DNA of 64,000 nucleotides from Actinernus sp. WN-2022 (GCA_030867875.1 JAOWCC010001751.1:22218026-22282025), one strand, 5' to 3'; shown: positions 46,314 through 58,190, counted from the first letter of the stretch. Program-made: numbers and translations. Notes: generated by a model not told the origin, from the sequence alone.

Positions 46314-47284
46314 AGCAAGAGCCCATCTGGGCTTTCACTCGGGCCACATGAGATTGAAGATGAAATACACTTTCATTTGAAATCTTCTTAGTAATATTAA
46401 CCAAAGAGAATAATTATTAGCTGAATTTAGCAGTCTTTAGGAGTGGCCGGTAGCGCGGTGACTTTCATTCTCTGCTCCCCTAGCATACATGTAATTTAAT
46501 ATTTTTGTTTTTCTCGTATGTTGACCTTTTAATTTAAACACTACTTATTCATGTAACACACGTTTACAATTTAGTCTGCTGTTCTTTTATACTGCAGGTT
46601 CCGAGTACTAATAGATTATTGTCTCAAATGTATGTTTATATTTGTACCATATTATAAGTTGTATACTGTCCATCCTGTGATGGAGCTAGCTATGTCAATT
46701 TGTGTGCCTCTATGTAATTTCTCGAACCAAAACATCGGCCGTGAGAGGTTTCTTACCTTGAGAGTTGAATATTCCTTGGGTCATCATAAATTATTCTGTG
46801 CTGGCGAGCGACAATGTTGCTCTCACAGTTCAGGAGTTCAGATGTCTTCAGACTTCGATAGAGGATAGTAACCCATAACTGCTCAACCACAGTATATATA
46901 TTTACTAGTAAATCGCTATATTTCGCTATAAATCAACTATTGAGTATACCTGCATAACGCGGTACACAGATCTAGAGAGATCGTACGAGATCGGTAAACC
47001 AGCCAAAAACGCGGTCAAAATTATTTTAGTGTTGACCTACCGATCACGGTTTTTGCGCTGGTATGTATTATGACCGAGAGTAAAATAAAATGTGATGAAA
47101 TGTGGCATAAAACCTACGAAACGTACCTCGAACAAGCTGATAGCGTCCGCAGAAGATGGCGACTAGACTTGAGATAAATCTATTAGCGTCAACAATTAAT
47201 GCATAATTTAACGCATGCGCAGAAATTTTGTTGGACCGAACAAAAAAGAGACTCGTGCCTGCCACAGGCAGCCCGAGTAAAAAG
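46314..47284. mobile_element. Element with ACTCGGGC hairpin ends
   Basis: The left end GAGCAAGAGCCCATCTGGGC is followed by TTTCACTCGGGCCACATGAG. The right end has the hairpin ACTCG...CTGCC-ACA-GGCAG...CGAGT followed by AAAAAGTT. It is about 970 bp with no recognised coding. Its left end resembles that of element AC (AAGAGGCCC...ACTCGGGCC), so they may be one superfamily. Confidence 0.45.
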
Positions 47285-47682
47285 TTATTTTTTAGCTAAA
47301 CTATTTATCTATCGTCGTCTACTCTCGTCAAGGAATGTTAAAGGTATGTTGTCACATTCTAGGTAATGAAACTGTTGATAAGAATGTTGTATACACTTCT
47401 AATGGTTTGAGAAAAATATAAGCGTAAAGGCCCTTTTACTTTTTTAGTTTTACACGTACGGTGAAACGTTTTCGGTAAACTTGCGTGCGTCGGGTTTCAG
47501 GTAAGCCTAAAGTTTCACGACGGCTGTTACACGATAAAATGGCTGCCTTTTGAATTTGTTTCTAAATTGACATTTGTTCGAAGTAATTATATAATTCCAT
47601 ATCAATGTATCTTGTCATGCATTAACCAAAAATAAAAGAACAATACATAAGGAACAAAAATACAACTAATACTAATCTATTA

Positions 47683-48006
47683 GGGAAGAGGTCAAAACAA
47701 TGGATTTCGAATGGGACCCAATTTTGTCAGGGGAGGTGGTGGGTGGCGGGTAATACCCCCTACCCTTTTTTTCGAGGGTGATTTTCTCGCGTTGTAAAAT
47801 AGGGACACCTGATTTTAATGCAGATACACGTTCTTCTGTGTCTGTAGAAACTAGAAATATAGTTACTTCTTCGATGAGTATTTTATTCAAGAAGATATTT
47901 GTGGTCAAAAATCTAGATTTTGCCAAAATAGGTGGTGGGTTCCGGGTACAACCCCCTTCCATCAAAATTGGGTCCCGCCAGAGTACCATTGTTTTGACCT
48001 CTTCCC
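47683..48006. mobile_element. Harbinger-like miniature element, 324 bp
   Basis: The ends GGGAAGAGGTCAAAACAATG and its reverse complement are perfect inverted repeats flanked by TTA at 47680-47682 and 48007-48009. The next inner segments (GGGACCCAATTTTG) are also inverted. It is non-coding; the overlapping open frames on both strands are mirror translations. Confidence 0.85.
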
Positions 48007-48662
48007 TTAGAACGATTTAATGAGTTATTTTAGCTAGTGTGATGTAGGTCTTTGTAGAATTTGGGCGAGTAATGGCCAAAGGAAATATGTCTCAAACTAC
48101 TGCTTGTCGCATATTTGTCCCAAAAATTATTTCATGGAGATTTACAACCCCAAAACTCAAGATTGCTACCAAAAAATGTAGCTGAGGGAGTTTGACAGGA
48201 ATGTATGAAACCGTATTACATAGTTTTAAGGTTGTTTTAAATGTTTGACTTTTAAAAATCGTACTTTGCTTGGCACAAACCATGTCTTTTGAGCTTGGGC
48301 TGCCTGTGGTGGGACACGAAAACTCAGCTGATGACATACAAATGTAGGTCAGTGGATATCGTCACGCAACGCTAGACCAAACTAAAAAAAAAACTGATCT
48401 AAAATGTGTGTGTAGATTTTGCAGGGCAAACAGAAGAATCAAAGTCAATTAAACTAACACATTTCCCAAAATCCAGTCGACAACAACCTACGAGAGACGG
48501 CTCGAGAATTTGCAAATTGCACGCCTACATTAGCCAGTTCGCTACTGCTGTATACTCAAGTGCTCTAGGAGTGTTTGAAGGCGAGCTACGTTAAGGCGCT
48601 TCGAAAAGAAAATCAAGATTTAAAGACTCAAGTGGCCGGATAAAAACTAAGCGATCGAATCG

Positions 48663-49244
48663 CTGATGACCCCAGGCCTCAAGATAAGCGAGTCGACCAA
48701 GAAAGCTCGATTCAATGTCTCAGCAGGCCGTATGACCTTCTCTCCTCTAAGCTTTCGTCTGAATGAAATTGCCCGGCATAAAGCCGATAGAATCAAAAAT
48801 ACTCTCGACAATTTTGAAACCTGCAGTTATCAATTCAATGTGAAAGTCATTGGAGTACCGGAGTGCAGCGAGGCCGAATCGTCCCTAGCTAGACACTACA
48901 AAGCTTTGCAATTGCGTGAAGTTGTTTAATTTGATGGGGGCTGATATCTCACTTAGGCCCGATTCAAACGTCGAACGTTTTATGCGCCGAACTAAATTCG
49001 CCTAATTATCTTTTGTTTCAATTGCGTTCGGCGCATGAAAAGTTTGAATCGAGCCTTAGCGACATAGACATTGCCCATCGTGTACCAGTACGAAATCAAA
49101 GTCGCGGGAATGCAAGTCCGAAACGAATTATTAGCCTGCAAAATCAACTGAATCAAGCCAATGCAGTTAGGATTTAGCATCAACTTAGATGATGGCTCAA
49201 TGCCATCAGGGTATTTGACCATATTACGCCAAAGGCCCAATCAA
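48663..49244 (+). pseudogene. LINE ORF1-like relic, interrupted by a 100 bp element
   Basis: The plus strand encodes a coiled-coil-like segment (LNEIARHKADRIKNTLDNFE) and then QFNVKVIGVPEC, LMGADISL, SDIDIAHRVPVRNQSRGNAS and, near the end, LDDGSMPSGYL. This is the layout of L1-type ORF1 proteins (coiled coil, RRM-like domain, C-terminal domain). Frameshifts near 48880-48930 break it, and a TIR element is inserted at ISL/SDI. Confidence 0.65.
48956..49055. mobile_element. 100 bp Harbinger-like element inside the LINE ORF1 relic
   Basis: The ends GGCYCGATTCAAAC and GTTTGAATCGAGCC are inverted repeats, and inner GCGCCGAAC/GTTCGGCGC continue the pairing. It is flanked by TTA at 48953-48955 and 49056-49058. 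Removing it restores the continuous codons for ISLSDIDIAH, an in-silico excision test that supports the boundaries. Confidence 0.85.
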
Positions 49245-49979
49245 TTTATGTATGTTTAATACCTATCTCCTGTATGTTGGAGTTAATTTATCTTTCGCAA
49301 TTTAAGCTATAGCGATACTTACTGCCACGTCATCCATAAGGTATCAGGAGACCTTTATGCAATCATAAAAAAAAAAGCTATTGATATTTTAGAATGTTCA
49401 AAGTGAATTCTACAGTTTAGTGAAAATAAAAATCCAAAGCGTTTTATTTTCAACGAGAAATTACGCCGAAAAGAAATATGGACGGGAAAGCCGAGTGTCT
49501 TCTTAGTAGTACTTGTGAAGCGTTCTCATGGAAACCGCGAAAAAAATACGTGACGTTTTTATAAACGATCACTTGTCTATCATGTGGCACTCGTCTTGAA
49601 GCCAATCGATAGTAGGGGTCGTGTGGGGTCGTGTGTAAAACGTTTAGTTATCTAACTAACGAATTATCTAACTACGTTAAAAAAACTCCTATGGTATTAA
49701 ATTATTCTATGTTGTTAAAATTCTAATATACATACATTATTTGTAATATATACAATACTATCGTAAGCTATAGTCATTATGAGCGGGAGTCATTTGTACA
49801 GAAGAACTAGGGTACTAAAAAGCTAAAACAAGCAAAATACTATAAAAATGCTGTGTAAGAGCAATAGTTAAAACGTTACAGTAGAAAATCATCCATAACA
49901 TTGTGAGTTGATAAAACATTAAAATCTAGCTTATGGAGTACGTCAGAATTCTTTGCCTTTTTACAATATATATATGATT
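49245..49979. other. No gene seen
   Basis: AT-rich DNA with no recognised gene or repeat boundary. Confidence 0.4.
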
Positions 49980-50752
49980 TTACAGTAACATTATTATCAT
50001 CATAGAGGATAATGCATTCCACGTAATTGATCCTCTATGAGCGATAGAATTCTTCATGCTGCGGTTACACTAAACCAGTTTTACTAGGTATATTGGCAAT
50101 TTACCCGGGTAAATTCGTATTTTCGTGTCCAACCGATTTCCCCAGGAGAAAACGTACCTAGGTATATTTCCATAGTTACAAAAGAAAGAACAATGGAACT
50201 TTCCCTTGATAGCATCCCAGATAAGTCTTAGGGGTCGCTGCCGACCCCAGATAGTTCAGCCAATGACATTTCGATGATCTGACAGTACAATAGGCCTTCG
50301 CGCCACAAAGTTACTGGGGCGTGATATTCAACGGTTTTCGTGTAACCGCTGTACCCAGGTAAATTCAAACCCCAGATGAATTTTATTGGGGCCAGTTTTA
50401 CTGGGTAAACGACTTTATCTGGGGAAGTGTAACCGCAGCTAATAAGTCTGTTTGTACTTCTAAGATTATACTTATTGTGGCGCTTTACAGTTATGTGGGA
50501 CATACAGGTGGGTGTTAGGTCGTTATTATAAATCTTATATAATAGTTTCACAAGGTTCAACTTATACATAAAAAAAATGTGTCACATTTGGCATGTCTAA
50601 GTACTTCAATTGAATGCATACTGATCTCGCGAAAGATTAAAAGTAATTCTAGCTGCTCTACGATGTAGGATCTCTAATGACTTAAAGTTATCTTTACATG
50701 TTAAACCGCCCCACACCGGCAACACATAGGTAACTGTAACAGAGGGTAAAAT
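49980..50752 (-). pseudogene. C-terminal LINE reverse transcriptase relic, split by a TIR element
   Basis: The minus strand from 50752 reads VTYVLPVWGGL and LEILHRRAARITFNL. After a frame change it reads LVKLLYKIYNNDLTP and HNKYNLRSTN. After the insertion it reads IAHRGSITWNALSS to a stop at 49980-49982. This order (thumb, YNLR, RG...WN) is that of the end of a non-LTR reverse transcriptase. It is clearly inactive. Confidence 0.65.
50058..50439. mobile_element. 382 bp TIR element inside the LINE relic
   Basis: The ends GCTGCGGTTACACT and AGTGTAACCGCAGC are perfect inverted repeats; inner phrases such as CCAGTTTTACTAGGTA and CCAGTTTTACTGGGTA are repeated. It interrupts the LINE reading frame between the YNLR and RG-WN motifs. 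No clear target duplication is visible. The long minus-strand open frame at 50228-50569 spans the junction and is chimeric. Confidence 0.75.
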
Positions 50753-52450
50753 TATCTTTAAATACAAATCTAAAAGCAACTGTCTTCAGTTGGTAAAAAC
50801 CGACTCATTCTCTGCAACATGTTTAGTTTATTTACAAATCCTTTCTTGACTTCAAGTACGAGTGTCAGTACGTGTCTGAAGCCGTTGAGTTGCAAAGATT
50901 CGTTTACGTTTCACCCAGAAATCATATCTAAAATATACTTTTATAAATAAATGTATATGTAGCTCAATTCGTGATTTAAAGATACCTATGTCCGTTTTCT
51001 TCCGCGAAGAAACGAAAGTCAACGCTGACGGAATGCTATCTTGGCTTTCAGACTTTATTCTCACAGTTTATTCGCACACTTTCTAATTAACAGGATAGTA
51101 GATAATTACAGGACAAATAAAATACATATATAACAATAGTAACATTTACATAAAAAAATTGTTCGTGCGCAGTCATCAAAGTAGCAAGATATTATAACCA
51201 AGATAATCAGTGGGCAGAAGTTGGAGTTCTGCAAAGTCAATTCCAAAGAGTGAAAGTGTCCATAAACTTTGCCCCGAAGTTTCGACTGTAGCTTCGCAGA
51301 AGAACAACAGAAATCGGACAGGTTCATTACTCCTAACAGTTACTGTTCTGGTTTGGTCTGTTCTTTCATGTTCTTTACACTTGATTCGTCTTTGCCTTTT
51401 TGGTGCATTCATGATTTTTGTGAAATACCATGAAAATGGTAACGCTACAATTTAACTTGTCAATGGGGTCCTGGTCTTCTGCGATATTAAAACCTAAGAT
51501 ATCGCACTGAAGAGCTAACTTACTGTGGTCTCAGTGAATAGGCCTTCACTGAAGAGCGCAAAATCGCATGCGGCCTTCCATAAACAACATGGCATCGTGT
51601 TTCACTACACCAATTGCTCAACATCAAATACTGGAAAAATCACATTCTTAATCGGACAGATAAATTAATTGTGTCAACGAACCTCAGTGGGATGTGGTTT
51701 CAGCGCGGATTTCCGTCAAATTCCTGAGGGACAGGAGCTCCAGGTATAAGGTATGGTTAAATTGGATTAAAAAAATCAATAAATAAAAGAGTATTTGATA
51801 ATCAATTTGTTTTCTAAACTCTGTGTTTATTAAGCAATTAAAAGTTTCCGAGAAGCGCTCTTGAAGGGCTTCTGATACTGACTCGTACCCAGTCGTTATT
51901 TAATAATAAAAAATAAATAAAAAAATTGGCAGAAGGGACTTGGAACAAGTAAGCTTACGAGGCGCGCGGGGCATTTTGGGATAGGAAGAAGGAAAAACAA
52001 CAACAAATATACGATACATAACCTGTAGTCTTTGCCACGAAAATCACACTTCGCTCACTCCAAATAACTCGAAACTATGGTCAGGACCATAGAATGATAA
52101 ATGAACTCATCCCAACCCGAATTTTAAGGTCCAGCGATACCACATTCTTGAGAAATCGAACAATTTGCCGCCCATTTCCAAGTCCTTCGTCAGACCGAGG
52201 CTATTTGACGGTTGGTCCTGGTTGGACGGTTGGTTCCCATGTCCAACTTCGTTGGCTGCCAACCTCCCTTCATTTTAGCCACATTAATGGTTGCTTTGAT
52301 CAGCTTTGGAGAATACATGCTTGGCACAAATGACCCTAAAATCGATCACTTTGCTATATTTTCAAAAGTTACCAACGTAGAATATATTTTTTTGTGGGAG
52401 GATGAAGACCGATGACCAAAACAAAATCTGATGATTTGAACTACCGTAGA
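50753..52450. other. No gene seen
   Basis: Several overlapping open frames of 60-80 codons (50852-51064 minus, 51210-51455 plus, 52094-52415 plus) have no recognised domain and no splice support. Confidence 0.4.
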
Positions 52451-52458
52451 CATCTTGA

Positions 52459-53142
52459 TGACGTCACAGTTACGTCATGTATCCATTTATAATAGGTTTC
52501 TCGATGTTTTTAATTACCTTTAACGTTAGTAAATTTTATATTTTCGATTTCCCATCATGTTGACAACCAAGAAACCGAAAACCCGAGTTCGATTGGTTGA
52601 GGGAGAAAATTTGGCGGGAATATTCAATACAGAAACATTTACGAAATAACTTCTTCATTCATCTTTTAGAATTTAAAATATTTGATTACGACAATCTAGC
52701 AATCAAAAGAGTAAATCGGTACACACAACCGTATGTTTTTAGAATTTTCAATTTTTGAGAGGAAATACTTTAAAGTTCACAGTGAAAAAGAGGATAGGTC
52801 ATTATGACGTCATATATTTTTGAAACGTCTTTTAAAAATACCTATTCGAGTATTTTTCGGGTTTTAAAGAGGAAATGTACTTACTGTACACTGAATAGCC
52901 GCAATATGGTATTTTTATGTTTCTTCAATTTAGAAAGCACGACTGATGTCAAACCCATTACGTCAGAAAATGTGACGTCACAGGAATCTTCAGTTCTTAA
53001 CAACTAAGCATATATTTATCGTAGAGACTTTAAAATTGCGGCAATCAAAAACACATTTATGCTGTTGTGATAACATGCTTTATTTCAAACGTATAGGTAA
53101 CGCAGAATTTGACCTTAAAAGGAGTCGTTCGTTATGACGTCA
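52459..53142. promoter_or_regulatory. Cluster of four perfect TGACGTCA (CRE-type) sites
   Basis: TGACGTCA occurs at 52459-52466, 52805-52812, 52973-52980 and 53135-53142, with extra TTACGTCA half-like sites nearby. CREB/ATF proteins bind this palindrome. There is no gene nearby, and TGACGTCA is also part of several transposon ends here, so this may be decayed element sequence. Confidence 0.3.
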
Positions 53143-53531
53143 CAATAACCTCAATATACAAACGTCTTTGATCCTAAAGACGTTATTTCATATTAATATT
53201 AACATACGAAAATTTCGTTAAATTTGACAGCGAATTAAACAAAATGTGCTGGTTTATATATTTTTGGTTCGCTTCGTAGTGATCGAGTAGCTTAAATGTC
53301 ATTTTATCACACAAATATATCCAAATCTGACTTAGTATTTACCGACAGCTTCCCAGTGAGGCTAAACTTGAGTAATTTTCAGGTATCTGTACACTGTCTG
53401 CCACAGCTCGAAAGAACATCAAAACGAAACCCGTACGGCCGTCTCTGAACTTTCATCCGCCATATTGCTCACGATTATCCTGTAAGAGCCTGGTAACTAG
53501 TTTATTCGTAACTAAGTAACTAAGTAACTAA

Positions 53532-53990
53532 GTAACTAACATACCTAATAACCCCTGTGGCTCATTTCGCTGTGGCAACAATTGCGTAACCTGTAAATAC
53601 ATAAACAACGGCCAAACTAATTACACATTTCACTCTACTGGCGAAACCAGAAGCATCAAACACCACATTAACTGTAACTCTAAAAATCTCATTTACATGG
53701 TACAATGCAAACGCTGTAACGCTCAATACATCGGAGAAACGAAACGTCGCCTTAAAGATCGCTTTAACGAACACCGCCGCCCCGTTGATAAACCTTCTAA
53801 CCAGTCTAAAACCACTGCTGTCTCAGAACATTTCCTCACCAATAATCACTGTCCTAATGACATGCAATTAATTCCTTTAGAACTAATTCATTCTAATCGA
53901 GATAGCGTACGCAAAGCTCGCGAAGCACATCTTATTGATAAAGGTCAAACACTAGAACCTAAAGGTATTAATAGAGAGGAAGAACTGTAA
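53532..53990 (+). pseudogene. Penelope-type GIY-YIG endonuclease fragment
   Basis: The open frame reads NPCGSFRCGNNCVTCKYI, a Cys-rich zinc-binding motif, then LIYMVQCKRCNAQYIGETKR, the GIY-YIG core region, and KDRFNEHRRPVD with the conserved Arg, His and Glu area. This layout is that of the C-terminal nuclease of Penelope-like retroelements. The frame is cut upstream by a stop in an AAGTAACT tandem repeat (about 53505-53540), so the reverse transcriptase is missing. The tail (CCTGAAGAAGGTTGG...CCGAAATATTGG near 54150-54185) looks like the usual 3' region of such elements. Confidence 0.75.
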
Positions 53991-54185
53991 ATATCTACTG
54001 TATATCATATTCCTTAGCTCCTGTATTTTTCCTCCGTCTATCATCACGCTCATGACTCATGTAATCACCATGTTTGTAATTTCACACCACAGTGTCAGAT
54101 TCCATAATTTTGAATTTTTAACGTTTTCTTGCCAGTTCACTTGTAAACCCTGAAGAAGGTTGGCCGTGCCAGCCGAAATATTGGT

Positions 54186-54777
54186 TATATAAATTACCCA
54201 TTACCGTATAATCAGCCTTTCTTCGTTGTTACTGTTTACAAATTTTCGCTGATTAGATCCCTTCAAGGTGATCCGGTATTATACTTCGTCCGTTGGTCCC
54301 TGCAGTTTTACAGTATTTAAGTGTGTTAGGTTGAATCTGACCTTTAAGTTTTGTTGGGAATATTTAAAAAATGGGGGGGGGGGGGGGGGGGAGGGAAATC
54401 TCGAGTGTGTTCCCGGTAAATAGAGAGCTAATTAAAGCGACGGCAACGTCTAGGACGACGGCATAAAACAATAGCTTTAATTACAAAATACAATTATAAC
54501 TGCACGTGAAAATGCACACAGTCGCCTACATTTCAGCCGTTGTCTCGAAAAAAAAAACGCCGTGAAAACCCCACATTTTACGTTTACAAGAGAACGCCAA
54601 CGTTAGAAGTAAATGACTCGTGAACGGAACCCTATGCTTGTCATATTTTTAGAAGATATAAATATGAAAAGTAATTAAAGGCGAACAAAGGAAATAGTAA
54701 ACATCACATTTCGGGAGAAAACATTTTTCTGGGTCACACCTCGCTGCCGTCGCCGTCGTTGATGCTTAATCAGTGTA
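54186..54777. other. No gene; poly-G tract near 54375
   Basis: The stretch holds a run of about 19 G interrupted once by A and no recognisable gene. Confidence 0.45.
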
Positions 54778-55547
54778 ACGACAGTTTGATATGCCAAGGA
54801 ACTTGAATATCAACCGACAGTACAAGGTGCACGTGAGGGAAATTTAAAGTACTGAGTTCATTGCTGTGTTCCCTAATCAATATTAATCTACATTGAATTT
54901 CTAACGGGCCGGGACCTGAAACAAGGCTGATCAAAGCCAGGACCCGGCGACCAACATTGATCATAAATTATTCTGCAACTAACAATGGCACTCAATATTC
55001 TGCAGCCAACTTGTTCTCACTTGAAAAATAATTTGAATGCTCCGAAGGAACTGCATGGTGTGCAGTTAATTGTTTATACACATGCATATATAGTTATGTT
55101 CTACACTGGTGTACTTAGTATTGTGAATGCTAGGAACTGGAATGCAGTTTATACACATCAGAATAGCCGTAGCTATATAGGGTTGATTGTGTTCTACACT
55201 AACTCCAACTATTGCTTTACACTGTATACCACAGCAAAATGTGCTACGAATGCTCAAATGAATGATAACCATATGAAGCACACATGTACATATATATAGC
55301 CACATAAGCATCGCATCCAATGATTTAATGTTACACAAAGATAATTACAGTTTTATACCCAGACTGATGCATCCCCTTGTATATTTTAAAACATATAAGT
55401 CAAGACATTCAAAATTAGATAAAAACAAGCATTTTTGATCAGGATTATTTACACCTTTCACATTATTGCAGCAATCTTTCAGCCTTTTGTGTCCTTTCTC
55501 TTACAAAAATATGTCAACGCACTTTGATAATCTATGATTATTTCTAG
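54778..55547. mobile_element. Helitron-like element, second subfamily, 5'-truncated copy
   Basis: It matches about 37090-37872, starting at CAGTTTGATATGCCAAGGAA and ending with the hairpin TAATC-TAT-GATTA, TTT and CTAG followed by T. The 5' half present at 36560 is absent. The mirror open frames at 54985-55338 are not genes. Confidence 0.6.
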
Positions 55548-55818
55548 TTTTAATCGACTCATGGTCGAGCACAACTAATTTAAAAGCAGATTTGAGACGC
55601 CTCTGACGGATCAATCAGTGCCGCTAAAAAAAACACTGAGAAGTGTCAACAACATTTGACATTGGCAATCACAATAGACTGTTGCTGCGCTAAGACGAGA
55701 CTAATTTATGCATTTCGTGTCTGTCTAATAACCAAGAGCCTCGATCATCCTCCTAAGGCGAAACTCGAAACTGTGAGTTCACGGACGGTTGACCTCAGCA
55801 TAAACTAGTGCATGCAAT

Positions 55819-56388
55819 CCCGGGGGGGGTACTCCTGTTTGTGACGTATTATGTATGTGCCGCCCGGGTGGGTCAGGGTTTTGAGCTCCGTTTGGGCAGG
55901 TAGGGTCAGGGTTTTGGCCTGATTTGGGCAGATCAGGGTCAGGATTTGAGTATAATTTGGGTGCAGTCAGGGTCGGGGTTCAGTATTTTTTTAGGCAGTT
56001 AGTTTTTTTTTAGCTACTATGTCAAAAAAAGACATTCTGTTGCCGCATTTTGATCGCCTGCCCACATGCAAGCACTGAGGTTCCCGTACTTCAGTACTTA
56101 TCTATGTACTTCATCTGCTGATTTGTTTACCCAATGCCACGTCCCGACTTGAAATGTTCCGTATTTTGCATGCAATCCCGGTACGCGGTATACCGGCCGG
56201 GATATATACCCGACCTTGTTTTGAAAACAATTTAAAGAAGGGGCATTCAGGTTTTTTTTCCCCCAAAAGGGGGCAATCAGGGTTTTGGAGCTCGGATTGG
56301 GTCAAACAGGGTCAGGGTTTGAGCCTCTTGGCCTCACATACATACCCATTTTTCATGTAAGTACCCCCGCTCCCCCCCCCCCCCCGGG
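55819..56388. mobile_element. G/C-capped TIR element, copy 2, with 8 bp target duplication
   Basis: The ends are CCCGGGGGGGGTACTC and GTAC...CCCCCCCGGG, flanked by CATGCAAT at 55811-55818 and 56389-56396. The interior carries repeated GGGTCAGGGTTTTGAG phrases and is the reverse complement of 6368-6993. An 8 bp duplication would fit hAT- or P/Kolobok-like groups; the superfamily is not certain. Confidence 0.8.
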
Positions 56389-56443
56389 CATGCAATAGGG
56401 GTGCAAAAGCCTAGTCAAGAGCCCATGGGCTCCTAGCTTGAAG

Positions 56444-56549
56444 ATACAGAGATACAGGACCATACAGAAATACAGAGATACGAAGATACGAAGACTGTGA
56501 AGATACGAAGATACAGAGATCAGAACAGAAATACAAAGATACAGAGACA
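56444..56549. repeat. GATACAGA / GATACGAA minisatellite
   Basis: About twelve irregular copies of an 8-10 bp unit. The overlapping minus-strand frame (56353-56616) is its periodic translation. Confidence 0.8.
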
Positions 56550-57547
56550 TATCATTTCGGCGAGACACGTGAAATGTAGGGAGGAGTTTGCCATAGCTTT
56601 CTCTGCGCGCAGGCATCTCCGCGAGAGAAAAAAAGATTTTCCCAGACCCCAGATTGAGACTACGTGAGCGATATAGAGTGGAGGAGTCCCGGTAACGTTT
56701 GTTAGATTTTTAAAACGAAGATACGTAAGTTACTTCAAACAATATTAGAACATGAGGATGACTATGCTGATGTACCCATGATAATTCAGAAAATTCAGTC
56801 CATATAATTATTAATTAAAGCTTATTCGTTCTTCTTATCCTTTACATTTACTTATTATCCTAAGTTTTTCTTTTTTTCTTTCTTCCTTTCCTTATCGTTC
56901 CTTCATACCTTGAATTACTAAATGTATTAATTGTTTTTTCTGTTTAATTATTCACGGCCCCCCACGATTAGCTTTAGCTATTTGCGGGTCATCTGTACTT
57001 GTAATTTTATATGTATGTAAAATATAAGTTTTTTGTTGTTGTGTTGATATTTCCCGATAGGAAAATAGTTTTAAAAGATTTATACAAACGTTTATCGAAT
57101 TCGAGCGAATTTAAAAGCGTTTAGAATTTTTTTGCCGATTATCCAGGGAATAATATTCATAAAGTTTGGCGGGAAGGAAGAGATATCCATAAAAAAAATG
57201 TTAATTAGCTCTTATATTCTTCCCCAGTAACTATCTAAAATTAGATCTAGATTAACTTTTTTTAAATCATAAATTTGCATTAATTGGAAGAAACTAATTG
57301 GAGTAACTCGAACTCGAAGTCCAACTCGATGATTCCTTTTCAAGGGGATCGTCTTTTCTAAGAGATAAATTACCCATACTCAATATGCGTTAACCTTAAT
57401 TAAAAAGACTGAACGGTGATACTCCGAAATACATTGCCGATAACTGATCTATTAACAAGAAACTCTGATCGCCATTCCAGAAACACTAGATTCTCGAAAC
57501 TAAATCCATCCCTGTGTTGTCGTTGGCTGTGTGGTGTTGTCATTGTT
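56550..57547. other. No gene seen
   Basis: AT-rich DNA with no supported feature. Confidence 0.4.
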
Positions 57548-57749
57548 AATAAAACATTTTAAATTGCAGGGCCAAATACCACGTCAAATATATAGGGTCG
57601 ACTTAATTGAGGTCAATATTTCGACTAGAACATTTAGTCTTCTACAGGACCAAGGTGATGTAATGAAGATGTAAAAATGAAATATTTACCTCTATTTACC
57701 CTATATATTTGACGTATAGTATTGGACCTGCAATTTAAAATGTTTTATT
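57548..57749. repeat. Inverted repeat with Penelope-like tail sequence in the loop
   Basis: AATAAAACATTTTAAATTGC at 57548 is mirrored by GCAATTTAAAATGTTTTATT ending 57749, and the inner ATATATAGGGT / ACCCTATATAT also pairs. The loop on the minus strand reads GAAGACTAAATGTTCTAGTC then GAAATATTGACC, like the 3' region of Penelope-like elements. A further partial direct copy of the right arm follows at 57784-57832. Confidence 0.65.
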
Positions 57750-57915
57750 ATCACTACAAGCGACGTCCAATACAAGAATATTTGACTCTGTAATTTAAAA
57801 TGTTTTATTAGCACTACGAGTGACGTCCAATCTCTACCACAAGAGATCAGTTAAAACTGTACCTCAATTATAACAGAGTTGTGTGATCCTGTGCACCCAA
57901 ACGTTTATTATATTG

Positions 57916-58190
57916 TCATTGTTCTTCAGCGAAGTACATTTTTACGAAGTGGTTGAGTTTTCCGCAATGTCTACATGTGGCTGCCTTTGCTGGGCATGCA
58001 TCATGTTTCTTCGAGTTTCCACATCGGCCACATAGTTTTGTTTGCCGGATTTGGAGCTTTTGCATGTGGTCGATCGGCATCAATTTTCTTCTCCATGATA
58101 TGGCTTTAGCTTGTATCTTCAATTCGTTTGTTCGTCTAGTGCTGCTTCGGTCAGGATTAATGCAAACAACTCTATCTCTAAGAAAGTATC
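57916..58190 (-). pseudogene. Gypsy-type Gag zinc-knuckle relic
   Basis: The minus strand encodes a basic region and then two zinc-knuckle-like motifs, CGRCGNSKKHDACPA and CRHCGKLNHFVKM, as in the nucleocapsid part of Gypsy-class LTR retrotransposon Gag. The last Cys of the second knuckle is replaced by Tyr. Upstream (about 58160-58190) a frame resembles the LRDRVV phrase before the knuckles, but the frame is then broken. No LTRs, protease or polymerase are seen. Confidence 0.6.

Noticed and set aside
50228..50569. A 113-codon minus-strand host gene
   Set aside because: It is a chimera of LINE reverse transcriptase sequence and an inserted TIR element.
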